Shown here: positions 21,411 to 33,694 of the stretch, one piece after another
Layout of the letters: the number at the start of each line of letters is the position of its first letter
Numbering within the stretch: position 1 is the stretch's first letter
NCBI RefSeq assembly: GCF_005239225.2
Contig: NC_133288.1
Span: forward strand, 13,460,169 to 13,524,168
Reading direction: 5' to 3'
Source of the DNA: Populus alba
Taxonomy: Eukaryota; Streptophyta; Magnoliopsida; Malpighiales; Salicaceae
Length of the DNA: 64,000 nt
The notes under the pieces: model-generated
The model's input: the letters and a program-made list of their open reading frames with translations, nothing else
Told to the model about the DNA's origin: nothing
Database searches by the model: none
Position numbers and translations under genes: made by a program

Positions 21411-22307
21411 TGGAAAGATGAGATAATTTCCTAGAACATTCCTGAGGATTTTAGGCAAATTATGATGTTAACAATGACGTCTTGTTCAGACAAGAAGATA
21501 AGGATTGTCACCAAGTCAAGATGTGGCCACCCACTCATCAATTAATTAACAAATCAATAGTTCCAAATTTTGGCCTATAAAAAGAGGCACTTACCATGTA
21601 TTGAGGCATCTTGGTTTCCAGATCAAGATCATGCTCTTGCTTTCTCTCTTTGTATTGCTTATGTTTTGCTTTCATTAATATCAAGTTTATGCACTTCATT
21701 TCCTTTCCTTTACTTACTTAACTTCTTTCTCATTTATGTTCTTATCTTGTTCATTTATGTTTCTTTCTTTCATTATGTTTAGCTAAGTTAATTATGTCAA
21801 GGTGAAAAGGGTACGCTAATGGTGTAAGAATAAGTATAATATAAACTTAACATGGACCTTAACGTTGGATACTAACATGTTTTATATTTGTTATCTTGTT
21901 CACTTTTAATACTTTGCTTGTTAAATGGTTAATCTAGATTTATGTTGTATAACACTTGGTACAACAAATACCTGGTACTTTCATAGCTCATACTGTATGG
22001 TATAACCGACACCTGAGCTATGAAAGGAACTTGATTTGTTGTTAACATAAGTTATAATCATGAATGTCTGCCAACATTTACAAGTATTAGCTTTACTCGA
22101 ATAAGATAACTAATGTAATCATGTTAACAATTTATAATCTGATTGGAACCTCCTTTATGTGTGGTTTCCAATTGAGTAATAAGAGTTTATACTATACTTG
22201 TTTGAAGTACCATTAGTGGATCCTCTAACCTTGACATTTATTTTTATCGTTGTTTAATCCTTACACTAATCTTCCATCTCAAAGTTCTCATTAATTTCTT
22301 CATCTTC

Positions 22308-22350
<43 letters not shown>

Positions 22351-22664
22351 TACGTTCTGTTATATATATCTTTGATCTTTTCATAAACTCAGTATATAGG
22401 CTTGAAACTTGTGACCCGATCTTTTAGATCATTCTCAGGTATAATAACACCACGTACTGAGTATTATTATTATTATTGTTATTGTTATTGTTATTGTTAT
22501 TGTTATTGTTATTGTTATTGTTATTCTTGTTGTTGTTGTTGTTGTCTTGTTATTTATAATTTATACAATTAACCTCTCTGTGGTTCGACCCCGGTCTTGC
22601 TGGGTTATTTATTACTTCGACACTCCTACACTTGGGAGAAGACATCAATCTTTTAGTCGTGTTA
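21411..22664 (+). repeat. 3' LTR of copy 2, 5' part deleted
   Basis: Family-1 LTR sequence from about position 510 of the LTR to its end (GTCGTGTTA, with the final CA changed to TA). TATA box at about 21575. Two arrays flank the block; the second has become a TTATTG repeat (about 22463-22525). The junction at 21411-21415 (TGGAA) is a microhomology between the internal region and the LTR. Confidence 0.88.
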
Positions 22665-23480
22665 ATAGGCAAAACAGAAAATGAAGGAGGAACAGGATCT
22701 TGATGCATGGAAAAGAAATATTGGTTTTCTAGAAACATCACATTTCTAGAAATCCGAATGCGACGCAGATTTGGGTCATAGCAAAGAAAACCTTTTTGGT
22801 GTACTGAATATCCTAGGAAAGCACATTGAACTAACTGAGCTGTGAGTTTTGTGTGTTCATGTATAGGAAGATGAACGTAACAGACATAACAAAAGGAAGG
22901 GATGTTGGAATAAGGTGGAGGATGACCAAACAACCTGATGAAAGGAGTGTCATGGTTCAATGTGGAGGAAGGCAATATGTTGATGAAGTGGACAGCAATG
23001 GAGAGAGCTTCACACCAAAAATGAAAAGGTGTAGACGACTCTAACAAGAGAGTACGAACAACATTAAGAAGATGATGATTCTTTCTTTCATCCACCCTAT
23101 TTTGTTGAGGTGTTGAAGGGCAAGACTGTTAAGAAATGATACCATGATGCTGTAAAAAGTCTTGAAACAAATGAGACATGTACTCACCCCTATTGTTAGA
23201 ATAAAGGATTTTGATTTGGGCTGAAATTGGGTCTAGCTATGTGCATGAAAAATCTTAAAAAACATGAAATACTTCATCTTTAGAATGAAGGAAATAAATC
23301 CATGTAAAACGGCTATAGTCGTCAATAAAAGTGACAAAGTATCTGTAATTAGCATGAGAAGTGACTGGTGCCATATCCCACATATCACTATGTATCAAAT
23401 CAAAAGGTTGGACTATGTGTGGTGTGTGAATAGGAAAAGACAGAGTTTTACTTTTGCCAAGACTGCAAAAATTCAAATCA
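22665..23480 (-). pseudogene. copia integrase
   Basis: Two minus-strand frames. At 23255-23476 the integrase core begins with DLIHSDMWD and FVTFIDDYSRFTWIYFL. At 22665-23095 comes the later part, NGMDERKNHHLLNVVRTLL-type sequence followed by AFLGYSVHQKGFLCYDP and RNVMFLE. They are separated by frame breaks. The reading stops at the edge of Athila-type copy 2. It belongs with the RT and RNase H pieces at 9854-12634. Confidence 0.85.
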
Positions 23481-23689
23481 AACTGAATAGCACTAAGAGA
23501 TGGTGAATCATTATTTCCAAGAAAACCAGATTTTAATAAATCATGAAGACCATTAGAGTTTGGATGTCCAGGGCGTTATGCCACGCTTGATAATCAACAT
23601 GAACATAATTACAAGTGATAAAGGGCAAAGAAAAAGGAGACAATGAAAATTAAAGTGGGAAAAGACATCCCACTTTAAGCCCCATCACG

Positions 23690-23988
23690 ATCATCTTCCC
23701 TGATCCTACACAATATAACCAGATTTGGAAAATTCCAGTTTACAATCATTTTCAACAAACTGACTAAGAGACACAAGATTAGTGGTAAGACTAGGTGATA
23801 CAAAAAACATTAGTGAGAGAGGAAGAAACATCACTAGTGGTCATGATAGGTAAATAACTGCCATTAACAGTATGAATTTTAATATTTCTAAAATATTCGT
23901 TGACATTGATAAGAGAAGCAGCATTGTTTGTTATATGATTGGAAGTTGCGGAATCAAAATACATGTCGCACGTGTGCGGCGAAAACAT
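23690..23988 (-). pseudogene. copia protease and pre-integrase segment
   Basis: The minus strand encodes CDMYFDSATSNHIT, the copia protease active-site region, where the family normally has D-S-G-A; here the Gly is lost. It is followed by VNGSYLPI and, in another frame, LVSLSQFVENDCKLEFS, the segment before integrase. This copy is inactive. Confidence 0.8.
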
Positions 23989-24886
23989 CCACTCTTAAAA
24001 TTTATCTTATCCTGTATCTATCTGGCAAATATAGGGAGACAAGGAATTCTTATCTTTTATTAGTGGAAAAATGGAATGGGAGTCACCACCTAGTATTTTA
24101 GTCACTAGGAAACCCTAACTGGTCTCAGAGATCAGGTACAGGGATTGATTGCTTAAAGAGAATGTATTAGCACCCTAAATACACTCTACCTAAGGTAAGC
24201 TACATTATTTTATTGTTTGATAAAATCTAAGGTCTTGTCATGTTTTCTAGTTGTCAGTTCGTCTATGGTTTAAGAAACGTCATCCTCGGTAAGGAGATCC
24301 TTATCTTATCGGGTAAAACCTAACTGTTCTAACGTCAACAAAAAAAATTTAATATCTGGAATATGTATTACGTATAAGGTCGTAACCCCAGATATTAAAA
24401 GAAAATAAAATATTTTTTTTTTAATTTTTAAAATATTGGTCTAGTTCTCGTGACTTTAATAAACTGGTTATTAAAGCAAAAATGCATGCTAACACAAATT
24501 TTTGAATCTTTGTTGTATGAAAATATGATATGATTTTTTTTTTTGAAAGACTAGACTGCATGCATGAAAAAAAAAACATTTTTTGTTTCAATGTTTTAAT
24601 GAAAATTGGGTATTTTAATACCGGATTTGTATCTTTACAGTATAAAAATACAAACCAATATTATACCAAATTGATAAACAATATATGGGAAAATCACAAA
24701 TTTTTTTGAAAAGATTTTTTGAATTTTTGCAAATTTGTTTCTAATGTTTTGATTTTTATTTTTATTTTTTTGGGCCAGGTCCAGCTTGTCCCATGTGGCT
24801 GGGCTGAACCCAGCAGGCCTGACCCAGTCACTAGCCCAAACCAGTGACCCAGCTGGACAAGAAATCACGCATGTAATCTCCTTTTT

Positions 24887-24968
24887 ACTGTTCAAATGAA
24901 TTATAATTCACTTGAACAGTATACAACAACAATTACTGTTCAAGTGAATTATATTTCACTTTAACAAT
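24887..24968. repeat. two tandem 34-bp palindromes
   Basis: ACTGTTCAAATGAATT at 24887 begins a 34-bp near-perfect palindrome that closes at 24920 with ...TTGAACAGT. A second, slightly decayed copy occupies 24935-24968. Each could form a hairpin. Confidence 0.8.
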
Positions 24969-25187
24969 AAGCAATAACAATGAAAACAAAATTGCATGCT
25001 ATAATCAAAATGCAAAGTGAGAGAAGCTTACCTATTAACTAAGACCAACGGAAATGACAGTGCTAAAACTTTGGCTCATGGTCAGTAGTAACTGGTTCTG
25101 AGGAAGACGAAGACGATGGCATCACTGGTTTGGTCTCTTATATATATATTGCTTTCTTTTGTTGATGCTTTTTAGAGACAGTGAAAA

Positions 25188-25211
25188 ATGATGATGATGA
25201 TGATGATGATG
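25188..25211. repeat. (GAT)n microsatellite
   Basis: About eight uninterrupted ATG/GAT triplets in the element region. Confidence 0.9.
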
Positions 25212-26458
25212 AATATGTGGTGTGCTATTTCTTCTGTATTTTCTTGTTTTCGACTGCGTTCTTCTCCCCTATCCTCTTTCTTTTTTTCCTATGTTATGCT
25301 CTCGTCTTTCCACCTCTGTTCTGCTCTCCTTTCTCTATTGTCCCCTCACTGTCTCGTTGTCTTCCCTTTCTATTTTCTCTCTTTTTTTTCTTCAGTTCTC
25401 CTCTGTTCTCCCCTTCTCTCCCCAACTCATCTATGTTTTCCCCCCTTACATTCACCTCTCTCTCTGTCTTTTTTCTTTCCTTCCTTTGTTGTTCTTTTTG
25501 TGCTGTCTCCTTCTTTTCTTACTCTTTTTTTGTTCAATTCCTCCTCTAGCTTTTATAGCCAAAGGATGCAGGAGTTTCTTGGTAACGGCTGGTGTGCATC
25601 ACAGTGGCGAGGGATGTCAGCCGCAAAATGTGCTCTAGATTGAAGTGGCTCCATTGCTAACGCCTGCATTGCTTTTACTGCAGAAACCGTTGCAGATGAA
25701 GAAGGTGATGAATAGTTGAAACGACGTCATTTTCTAATTAAAAATGAATATTTTTTATTTGGTCCTTGGATGTTTTTATAATTTTGTAATCAAGCCCCCG
25801 GATACATTTTAATTGGATCCCTTGATTTTAGCGTCTTTTCCGATTTGGTCCTTGGTTTCGGATTGTTTCAATCAAGTCCTTAATTGACTTCAATAATTAT
25901 GAAATTAAGCCCCTAATTTGACTAAATCAACTCTTCAAAATTATAATTGAACACCAGAACTTTAATTTCTTCAAATAAAAGCCTAAATTGACTTAAAATC
26001 AATTTTTCTTACAATCCAACCCTCCATAAATTCAATTAAACCTTAGGTAAAATTTAATTTGGTCTATAAACATCTGATTTTGAATATATATTTTTTTCAA
26101 AATTGAATTTTCTTTGTTAACAGGGCTCTCATCAGTTAAAAATATATTGTCAAATTTTGACCTTTTGCATTTTCGAACCTCCTCAGCCAATTTTAGCCTT
26201 TTTTCGGCATTCCAACATCATTTTCTCGCTCTTACTTTTTAGATTTCTTCTGAATATTTTTTGATATATAGTTTTTTGTATTTTCTCATTTTTTTATTTT
26301 TTTTTGTGGGAACCCAAAAATGGGTAACAACATATGCCCCCTCTTTACAATTCTTACGAAGCAAAACATCATCAATGTCTTGTATAGTAAGCTTGTTAAG
26401 AAAAAGAAAAAGAAAATGATCTCATTATCTTGGGCGACCTGCCCCTTTTGAAGAAAAT

Positions 26459-26955
26459 TGATCTACTTTCACGGGCAACTTATCCACACACACTCACTAG
26501 TCTATTTTCACGGGCAATTTATCCACACATGTTCATCCTAGTCTATTTTCAAAGGCGATTGGCCCACACACTTACATTGGTCTATTTTCATGGGTGACCT
26601 GCCCTCACACTCTCACATTGGTCTATTTTAACGGGTGAGCTACTCACACATTTTCAGCTTGGTCTATTTTCAGGGGCGACCAGCCTACAATCACACGGTC
26701 TATTTTCATGGATGACCTGCCCTCACACTCATATTGATCTGTTTTCACGGGCAACTTACCCACATATGTTCATCTTGGTCTATTTTCAAAGGCGACCGTC
26801 CCACAGATTCACACGGTCTATTTTCATGGACGACCTGCCCTCACACTCACATTGGTCTATTTTTATAGGCGATCAACCCATAAATGTTCATCCTGGTCTA
26901 TTTACAGGGGCAACCAGCCAACATGTTCACACGATCTGTTTTCACAGGCGACCTG
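26459..26955. repeat. minisatellite with about 50-bp period
   Basis: Around ten units, each with GGTCTATTTTCA, then GGGCGACCTGCCC or a variant, then a CACACA/CACATT stretch. Unit length and sequence drift. The open frame through it (26712-26975) is just the repeat read as protein. Confidence 0.85.
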
Positions 26956-27510
26956 TGACACAACCAAAAGACTAATGTCTTCTCCCAAGTGCAGGAGTGT
27001 CGAAGTAATAAATAACCCGGCAAGACCGGGGTCGAACCACAGGGAGGTAAACTATATAAATTACAAAATAATATATATATATATATATATATATAAAATA
27101 AAGAGTTTATGAGAATTTTATGGGATATTGATGTAAGGATTAAACAATGATAAAACAATGTTCAAGGTTAAAGGATCTACTAATAGTATTAGAAATAAGT
27201 ATAGTATGAATTTTTTTTATTAATCAATTGGAAACCACACACAAAGGAGGTTTCAATCGAATGATTTATCATACTTTTAATTAGTTCATTATAAATTTTT
27301 AACATAATCATATTAATTATCTTATTTTAGTAACACCATACTTTTAAATATTGTCAAGAATTCATGATGTTAACTTATGTTAATGACAAATTGACATGAC
27401 CAAAAGCTTGATGTCTTCTCCCAAGTGCAGAAGTGTCGAAGTAATAAATAACCCGGCAAGATCGGGGTCGAACTACAGAGAGGTTAATTGTATAAATTAT
27501 AAATAACAAG

Positions 27511-27545
<35 letters not shown>

Positions 27546-30273
27546 AATAATAACAATAATAGTAATAATAATAATAATAATAATAATACTCAGTATGTGG
27601 CGTTGTTACACCTGAGAATGATCTAAAAGATCAAGTCACAGATTTCTAGCCTATATACTGAGTTTATGAATAGATAATAATAATAATAATGATGATGATG
27701 ATGATGATGATAATAAAGAAGAGAAGGAAGAAATTAATGAGAATTTTGAGTTGGAAGATTAATGTAAGGATTAAACAATGATAAAAACAAACGCCAAGGT
27801 TAGAGGATCCACTAATGGTACTTCAAACAAGTATAGTATAAACTCTTATTACTCAATTGGAAACCACACATAAAGGAGGTTCCAATCAGATTATAAATTG
27901 TTAACATGATTACATTAGTTATCTTATTCGAATAAAGCTAATACTTGTAAATGTTGGCATACATTCATGATTATAACTTATGTTAACAACAAATCAAGTT
28001 CCTTTCATAGCTCAGGTGTCGGTTATACCATATAGTATGGGCTATGAAAGTACCAAGTATTTGTTGTACCAAGTGTTATACAACATAAATCTAGATTAAC
28101 CATTTAACAAGCAAAGTATTAAAAGTGAACAAGATAACAAATATAAAACATGTTAGTATCCAACGTCAAGGTCCATGTTAAGTTTATATTATACTTATTC
28201 TTACACCATTAGTGTACCCTTTTCACCTTGACATAATTAACTTAGCTAAACATAATGAAAGAAAGAAACATAAATGAACAAGATAACAACATAAATGAGA
28301 AAGAAGTTAATTAAGTAAAGGAAAGGAAATGAAGTGCATAAACTTGATATTAATGAAAGCAAAACATAAGCAATACAAAGAGAGAAAGCAAGAGCATGAT
28401 CTTGATCTGGAAACCAAGATGCCTCAATACATGGTAAGTGCCTCCTTTTATAGGCCAAAATTTGGAACTATTGATTTGTTGACTAATTGATGAGTGGGTG
28501 GCCACATCTTGACTTGGTGACAATCCTTATCTTCTTGTCTGAACAAGACGTCATTTATAACATCATAATTTGCCCAGAATCCTCAGGAATGTTCTAGGAA
28601 ATTTTCTCAACTTTCCAACAAAAAAAAGATGAGGTCATTTGGACTTCTAGAACTCAAGATATGGGCTGAAAACTAAATAGTGTCTGGGTTGCAGGACAGC
28701 TTCGGACTTCTTTGTTGTTCCTTCAGTTTGGACTTCAAAACGGCCTTTTTAAATCTTGGGCTCCCATGAAAGTTGTAGGCCTTTGTCTTACCTTTCCATC
28801 CATATAAAATAGATCTAAATCTGAGATCTAGAGCTCTAGATATGATCCAATTACCGAGCAATGTTCCGGTTTGGACTGCACCAGCATCTCTTTTCTTAGT
28901 TTGGCCATCTCTTTGTCCTTTCACTTTTAATACTTAAACTCATCATTCAATCCTTTTATTTATATGATAGGCCTGCATTTAAGATGAACATTTACCATAA
29001 ATTAAGGTATCTTATAGTATCAAACTTGTTATTATAAAACATGCTTTAGTTAAGGAGTTATTGATACTTCAAATGCAAAATGATGATATAAAACCTTGAT
29101 AAACATGCACTTTTAAGTACTCACAAATCAAGTTCCTTTCATAGCACTAGTGTAGGTTATACTATACGATTGGCTATGAAAGTGCCAAGCATTTGTTGTA
29201 CCAAGTGTTATACAACACAAATCTAGATTAACCATTTAACAAGCAAGGTATTAAGAATTAATAAGATAAAAAGATAAGACATGTTAATAACAAACTTTCT
29301 TGGATATAAACATTGAAGTCCATGTTAAGTTTATATTATACATATTCCAACACCATTAATGAAACATTTTCACCTTGACATAATAAACTTAGCTAAACAT
29401 AATGAAAAAGAGAAACATAAATAAACAACATAAGAACATAAGATTAGCAAAGGAAATGAAAAGCATAAACAAGAGAATTAAGGAAAATATAACATGAAAT
29501 AAAACTTAAACATTACAAAAATATAAAGACAGAAATAAAGAGCATGATCTTGATCTAAATAACCAAGATGCCTAAATGCATGGCAAATGTCTCCTTTTAT
29601 AGGCCAAAATTTGAAACTATTGATTTGATGAATAATTGTTGAGTGGGTGGCCACATCTTGACTTAATGATAATCCTTATCTTCTTATCTGAACAAAACAT
29701 CATTGATAACGTTTGAATTTGAACCAACTTTACTGATGAAAGTTCTAGGAAATTGTCTTAGCTTTCCAGGAAAAATAATTGTGGTCATTTAACTTTTAGA
29801 ACTCGAGATATGGGTTGAACACTGAACAGTGTTTGGGCTGCAGGACAGATTTGGACTTCTCCATTGCTACTATAATTTGGACTTGAAAACAACCTTTTTA
29901 AATCTTGGACTCCACATAAAAGTTTTAGGCCTATGTCTTAGCTTTCCATCCATATAAAGCAGACCTAAATTTGAGATCTACAACTCCAGATATGACCCAA
30001 TTACCGAATAGTGTTCTAGTTTGGACTGAACCAGCATCTCTTTTCTAAGTTTGGCCCTCTCTTTGTCCTTTCAATTTCAGCACTTAAACTCATCAATCAA
30101 TCCTTTTATTTATGTGATAGGCTTGCATTTAAGATGAACATTTACCATAAATTAAAGGTATCTTATATTATTAGATATGTTATTATAAAACATGAGTTAA
30201 GGAGTTATTGATACTTCAAGTGCAAAATAATAATATAAAACCTTGATAAAAATGCACTTTTAATTACTAATCA
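26956..30273 (-). repeat. 3' LTR of a minus-strand Athila-type element, split by a nested solo LTR
   Basis: Left part 26956-27391 and right part 29125-30273 together make one family-1 LTR of the block-less subtype. An AT dinucleotide run (27070-27096) replaces the usual TTA array. Directly right of it (30274 on) is the reverse complement of the polypurine tract and 3' region, so this is the 3' LTR of an element reading leftward, not a solo LTR. Confidence 0.85.
27392..29124 (-). repeat. nested solo LTR, family 1, with exact target-site duplication
   Basis: Complete LTR from TGACATGACC to AAGTACTCA (three bases of the usual AAGTACTAATCA end are missing), flanked by CAAAT at 27387-27391 and 29125-29129. 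It sits inside the LTR at 26956-30273 in the same orientation. It has both arrays and the GATCTTTTAGATC block, so it belongs to the block-bearing subtype. TATA box at about 28445 on the minus strand. Confidence 0.93.
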
Positions 30274-31337
30274 CACCCCCCAACTAGTTTATTACTAGTC
30301 CCTAATAATCAAAGCGGTAAAATAAAAAAAATTTACAAATTCTACAAAGCAAGGCATTCATCATTCAATTTCCATTAATCTATCAAGATAAACAAACTCT
30401 CATTAAATTTATATATCTACTCAATACCTCTTAAACAAAATATTAATAATCCTTTCTTTTTATGTGCTTAATGTATGAAAACATAGATATGGGGCTTTTA
30501 TTGGAAGAAAACAATATTATATTCTAATGTTTAAGGTTAACTTCCTTGGGTTGGGATTATTATCTTCTTGTTTTTTTTTTTTTGAATATATATACATATA
30601 ACTTAAAACACAATGTATCTTTAACCCATGTAACGAGCTTTCGGTTAATGACTCCTAGACTAGTTGATCTTAGGGCATTAGGTGTTGAGACACCCCTACG
30701 AGCTTAGTAACTCGGGTTGCATATATTGATACATAGATAGTGCAATGTTTGATTCCCTTAAGCTTTTCTCCTCAACCCATGTAACAAGTGTGGGGCCAAT
30801 AACTCCCAAGTTAGTTGACTTTAGAGTATTAGGTGTTAAAACACCCCTTCGAGCTTAATTGCTTAGGTTAGGAAGGCTACGAAACCAAACTTATTTACGT
30901 TTTTATTATCATCGATTTTTATTTTTATTTTTGTTTTTTGTTTTTTATGCTTTTTTTTTTTTACAAATTATATACTATCCACTTCCCTTAGTTGTTACCT
31001 TTAACAAAATAACATAAATAATGTAATGATCCAATGTGTAACCCACAATCATATGTTAAAGTGTGTGTGAAAATGAAGGTTTAAAAATACTTGTTAAATG
31101 AGTATATGAGCAAAATCAAGTGATAACAATGTGAGAGTTTGTAAACCTGAATATTTCAAGAGAAGTATGTGATAGACCTTGTTATGAATATTGCAAATAA
31201 CCATTGGAAAATTTTTATTAAGATGCGTCTTAAGAGTCAATAAAATTCTCCCTTACTCTACCATTCTAGTAATAATAGTTGTGTCAAATGGTTTTAATAA
31301 AAGTAAAAACAGTTAGTATGTTTTTTTTTAATGTCAA
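30274..31337 (-). other. 3' non-coding region of a minus-strand Athila-type element
   Basis: Reverse complement of the region before the 3' LTR of copy 1: polypurine tract at about 30274-30285 (CACCCCCCAA), the two hairpin units at about 30620-30720 and 30780-30880, and the segment matching ACTAGGATGGCAGAG near 31255. It stops at 31337 where another LTR begins. No LOG sequence remains here. Confidence 0.82.
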
Positions 31338-31434
31338 TGACACGACCAAAAGATTGATGTCTTCTTCCAAGTTTAAGAGTGTCGAAGTAATAAATAACCT
31401 GGCAAGATCGGGGTCGAATCATAAGGAGGTTAAC

Positions 31435-31475
<41 letters not shown>

Positions 31476-32755
31476 GAAATTAAAGAGGACTTTAAGATGT
31501 TTAATTAATGTGAGGATTAAGTAATGATAAAAACAAATATCAAGGTTAGAGGATCCACTAATGGTATTTCAAATAAGTATAGTATAAACTCTTTTTATTA
31601 CTCAACTAGAAACCACAGACAAAGGAGGTTCCAATTGGATGATTTGTCATTAATAGCTCATTATAAATTGTTAACATGATCATATTTAATTATCTTATTT
31701 AAGTAACATCAAACTTTTAAATATTGTCAGGAATTTATGATGCTAACTTATGTTAACAACAAATCAAGTTCCTTTCATAGCACAGGTATAGGTTATACCA
31801 TACGATTGGGCTATAAAAGTGCCAAGCATTTATTATACCTAGTGTTATACAACACAAATCTAGATTAACCATTTAACAAGTAAGGTATTACAAATTAATA
31901 AGATAAAAATGATAAGACATGTCAATAGCAAGTTGTTTAGGATACAAGCATTGAAGTTTATATTGAGTTTATATTATACTTATTCTTACACCATTAATGT
32001 AACATTTGTCACCTTAAAATAATAAACTTAACTAAACATAATGAAGAAGAGAAACATAAATAAACAAGATAAGAATATAAATAAGATATAAGTTAACTAA
32101 GTAAAGGAAAGGAAATGAAAAACATAAACAAGATATTAAGGAAAGCAAAACTTAAGCATTACAAAAATATAAAGAGAGAAATAAAAAGCATGATCTTGAT
32201 CTGAATAACCAAGATGCCTAAATTCATGGCAAATAGTTCATTTTATAGGCCAAAATTTGGAACTATTGATTTGATAAATAATTATTGAATGGGTGGCCAT
32301 ATCTTGACTTGGTGACAATCCTTATCTTCTTGTCTGAACAAAACGTCATTGCTAATGTCAGAATTTGAACCAACTTTACTATGAAAGTTCTAGGAAATTA
32401 TCTCAGCTATCTAAGAAAAAAAAATTGAGGTCATTTGGACTTCTAGAACTCGAGATATGGGTGGAACACTGAATAGTGTCTAGGTTGCAAGACAGATTCG
32501 GACTTCTCCGTTGTTGCTATAATTTAGACTTGAAAACGACCTTTTTAAATCTTGGACTCCATATGAAAGTTCTAGACCTATGTCTTACCTTTCCATCCAT
32601 ATAAAGCAGACCTAAATTTGAGATATACAGCTCCAGATATGACCCAATTATTGAACAGTGTTCCAGTTTGGACTCAACCAACATCTATTTTCTAAGTTTG
32701 GCTCTCTCTTTATCCTTTCAATTTCAGTAGTTAAACTCATCAATCAATCCTTGTA
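31338..32755 (-). repeat. family-1 LTR, minus strand, 5' part missing
   Basis: Starts TGACACGACC and is collinear with the other LTRs up to CATCAATCAATCCTTG at about 32753, where it switches into gag. The roughly 200 bp that should begin the LTR are absent. One AAT array (31437-31474), no block. TATA region at about 32245. Confidence 0.85.
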
Positions 32756-32925
32756 GGTAAAATTTGAATAATGTCTGGCTTAAAATTAAAATGAGATGCA
32801 TCAGGAGGAAAAAATATACCTGATCGCACAATTGTTCTTATTGGATTCATGTAGTCTCTAAGTGTTCTAACCCTATTATTCTCATTATTCTCATTATAAA
32901 GCGACTGATTATCCTCTTCATCCAT
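32756..32925 (-). pseudogene. gag N-terminal fragment, minus strand
   Basis: About 56 codons from the ATG at 32925 (MDEEDNQSL) through DASHFNFKPDIIQ, matching the start of gag in copy 2. It then runs directly into LTR interior sequence, so the rest of the element between gag and the LTR is deleted. The 5' leader and primer site lie to its right. Confidence 0.85.
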
Positions 32926-33127
32926 GTTTTTTTAAAGAAGATGAGGATACCCTACAAAGTCTATCATTTAATATACGTGACCAAACTCTCATGCACATAT
33001 AGGAAGAGAATAAAAAGAAGAAAAGGAAAAGGAAAAGGAGACAAAACACCATAAACAAAAATTAGATAAAAGAAAAGTGAAAAGAGAAAAATATAACAAA
33101 ATTTATAATTTGTACAAAAATTTATCT

Positions 33128-33144
33128 CCTCGGCAATGGTGTCA
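33128..33144 (-). other. decayed tRNA-Asp primer binding site
   Basis: On the minus strand TGACACCATTGCCGAGG follows the LTR end and matches the TGGCGCCGTTGCCGGGG site of copy 2 with several transitions, the pattern left by methylation-driven decay. Confidence 0.75.
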
Positions 33145-33150
33145 AAAACT

Positions 33151-33694
33151 TGACACGACCAAAAGATTAATGTCTTCTCCCAAGTGTAAGAGTGTTGAAG
33201 TAATAAATAACCCGGCAAAACGGGGGTCAAACCATAAAGAGGTTAATTGTATAAATTATAATCAACAATAATACAACAACAATAACAACAGCAGCACCAC
33301 CACCACCAACAACAGCAATAATAATGAAGAAGAAGTTAATGAGTACTTTGAGATGAAAGATTAATGTAATGATTAAACAATGATAAAAACAAATGTCAAG
33401 GTTAGAGGATCCACTAATGGTATTTCAAACAAATATAGTATAAACTCTTATTATTCAACTGGAAATCACATATAAAAGAGGTTCCAATCGGTTGATTTGT
33501 CATTAATAGCTCATTATAAATTGTTAACATGATCATATTAATTATCTTATTTAAGTAACACCATACTTTTAAATATTGTCAAGAATTCATGATGCTAACT
33601 TATGTTAACAACAAATCAAGTTCCTTTCATAGCACAAGTGTAGGTTATACCATACGGTTGGCTATGAAAGTGTCAAGCATTTGTTGTACCAAAT
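33151..33694 (-). repeat. 5' LTR of a minus-strand element, first segment
   Basis: Starts TGACACGACC beside the primer site and runs to TTTGTTGTACCAAAT, where a plus-strand LTR inserted. It is of the block-less subtype, with a mixed CAA/CAC/AAT array at about 33260-33326. Two further segments of probably the same LTR lie at 39607-39804 and 41518-41767. Confidence 0.8.

Larger units (their letters stand above)
12635..22664 (+). mobile_element. Athila-type Ty3/gypsy element, copy 2, carrying a LOG gene
   Basis: About 10 kb: 5' LTR (12635-14398), tRNA-Asp primer site, gag, shortened PR-IN ORF, Cys-rich ORF (17824-18384), LOG gene (18612-19265), 3' non-coding region with an inserted solo LTR (19960-20971), and a truncated 3' LTR (21411-22664). 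Reverse transcriptase, RNase H and the integrase core are absent, so this copy could move only with enzymes from a relative. The flanks are GAGAT and ATAGG, so there is no target duplication, and copia sequence is missing between them. The two ends may therefore come from two separate insertions joined by recombination. Confidence 0.85.
9522..24030 (-). mobile_element. old Ty1/copia element, minus strand, fragmented by nested insertions
   Basis: Pieces of one copia polyprotein run right to left: protease (23791-23988), integrase (22665-23480), the middle of reverse transcriptase (12381-12634), and the RT end with RNase H (9845-10755), followed by a polypurine tract and part of the 3' LTR (9522-9844). 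It is interrupted by a solo LTR at 10756-12380, across which the RT reading continues cleanly, and by Athila-type copy 2 at 12635-22664, across which the integrase end and the first part of RT are missing. Gag and the 5' LTR are not seen; a different repeat begins near 24035. All frames are broken. Confidence 0.82.
24035..26955. mobile_element. LTR/leader of a Tat/Ogre-like element (tentative)
   Basis: The region opens with GGGAGTCACCACCTAGTATTTTAG and CTAGGAAACCCTAACTG, followed by a segment with GTATTAGCACCC, wording I associate with Ogre-like Tat elements. It ends near 26330 with AAAAATGGGTAACAACATATGCCCC and then a minisatellite. There is no pol domain. The right end is cut by the LTR at 26956, and the left boundary against copia is uncertain within about 40 bp. 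No gene is supported; open frames at 25181-25643 are pyrimidine-rich and overlap in three registers. Confidence 0.45.

Noticed and set aside
25181..25643. Three overlapping frames of 120-150 residues
   Set aside because: All come from one long CT-rich tract, open in three registers at once, with no family motif.
26459..26955. Possible CRISPR-like array (also at 38545-38750)
   Set aside because: Repeats are contiguous or vary within the unit, have no unique spacers, and lie in plant retroelement DNA.
26712..26975. Frame of 87 residues with repeated FHRR-like segments
   Set aside because: It is the minisatellite read as protein; unit lengths drift out of frame.
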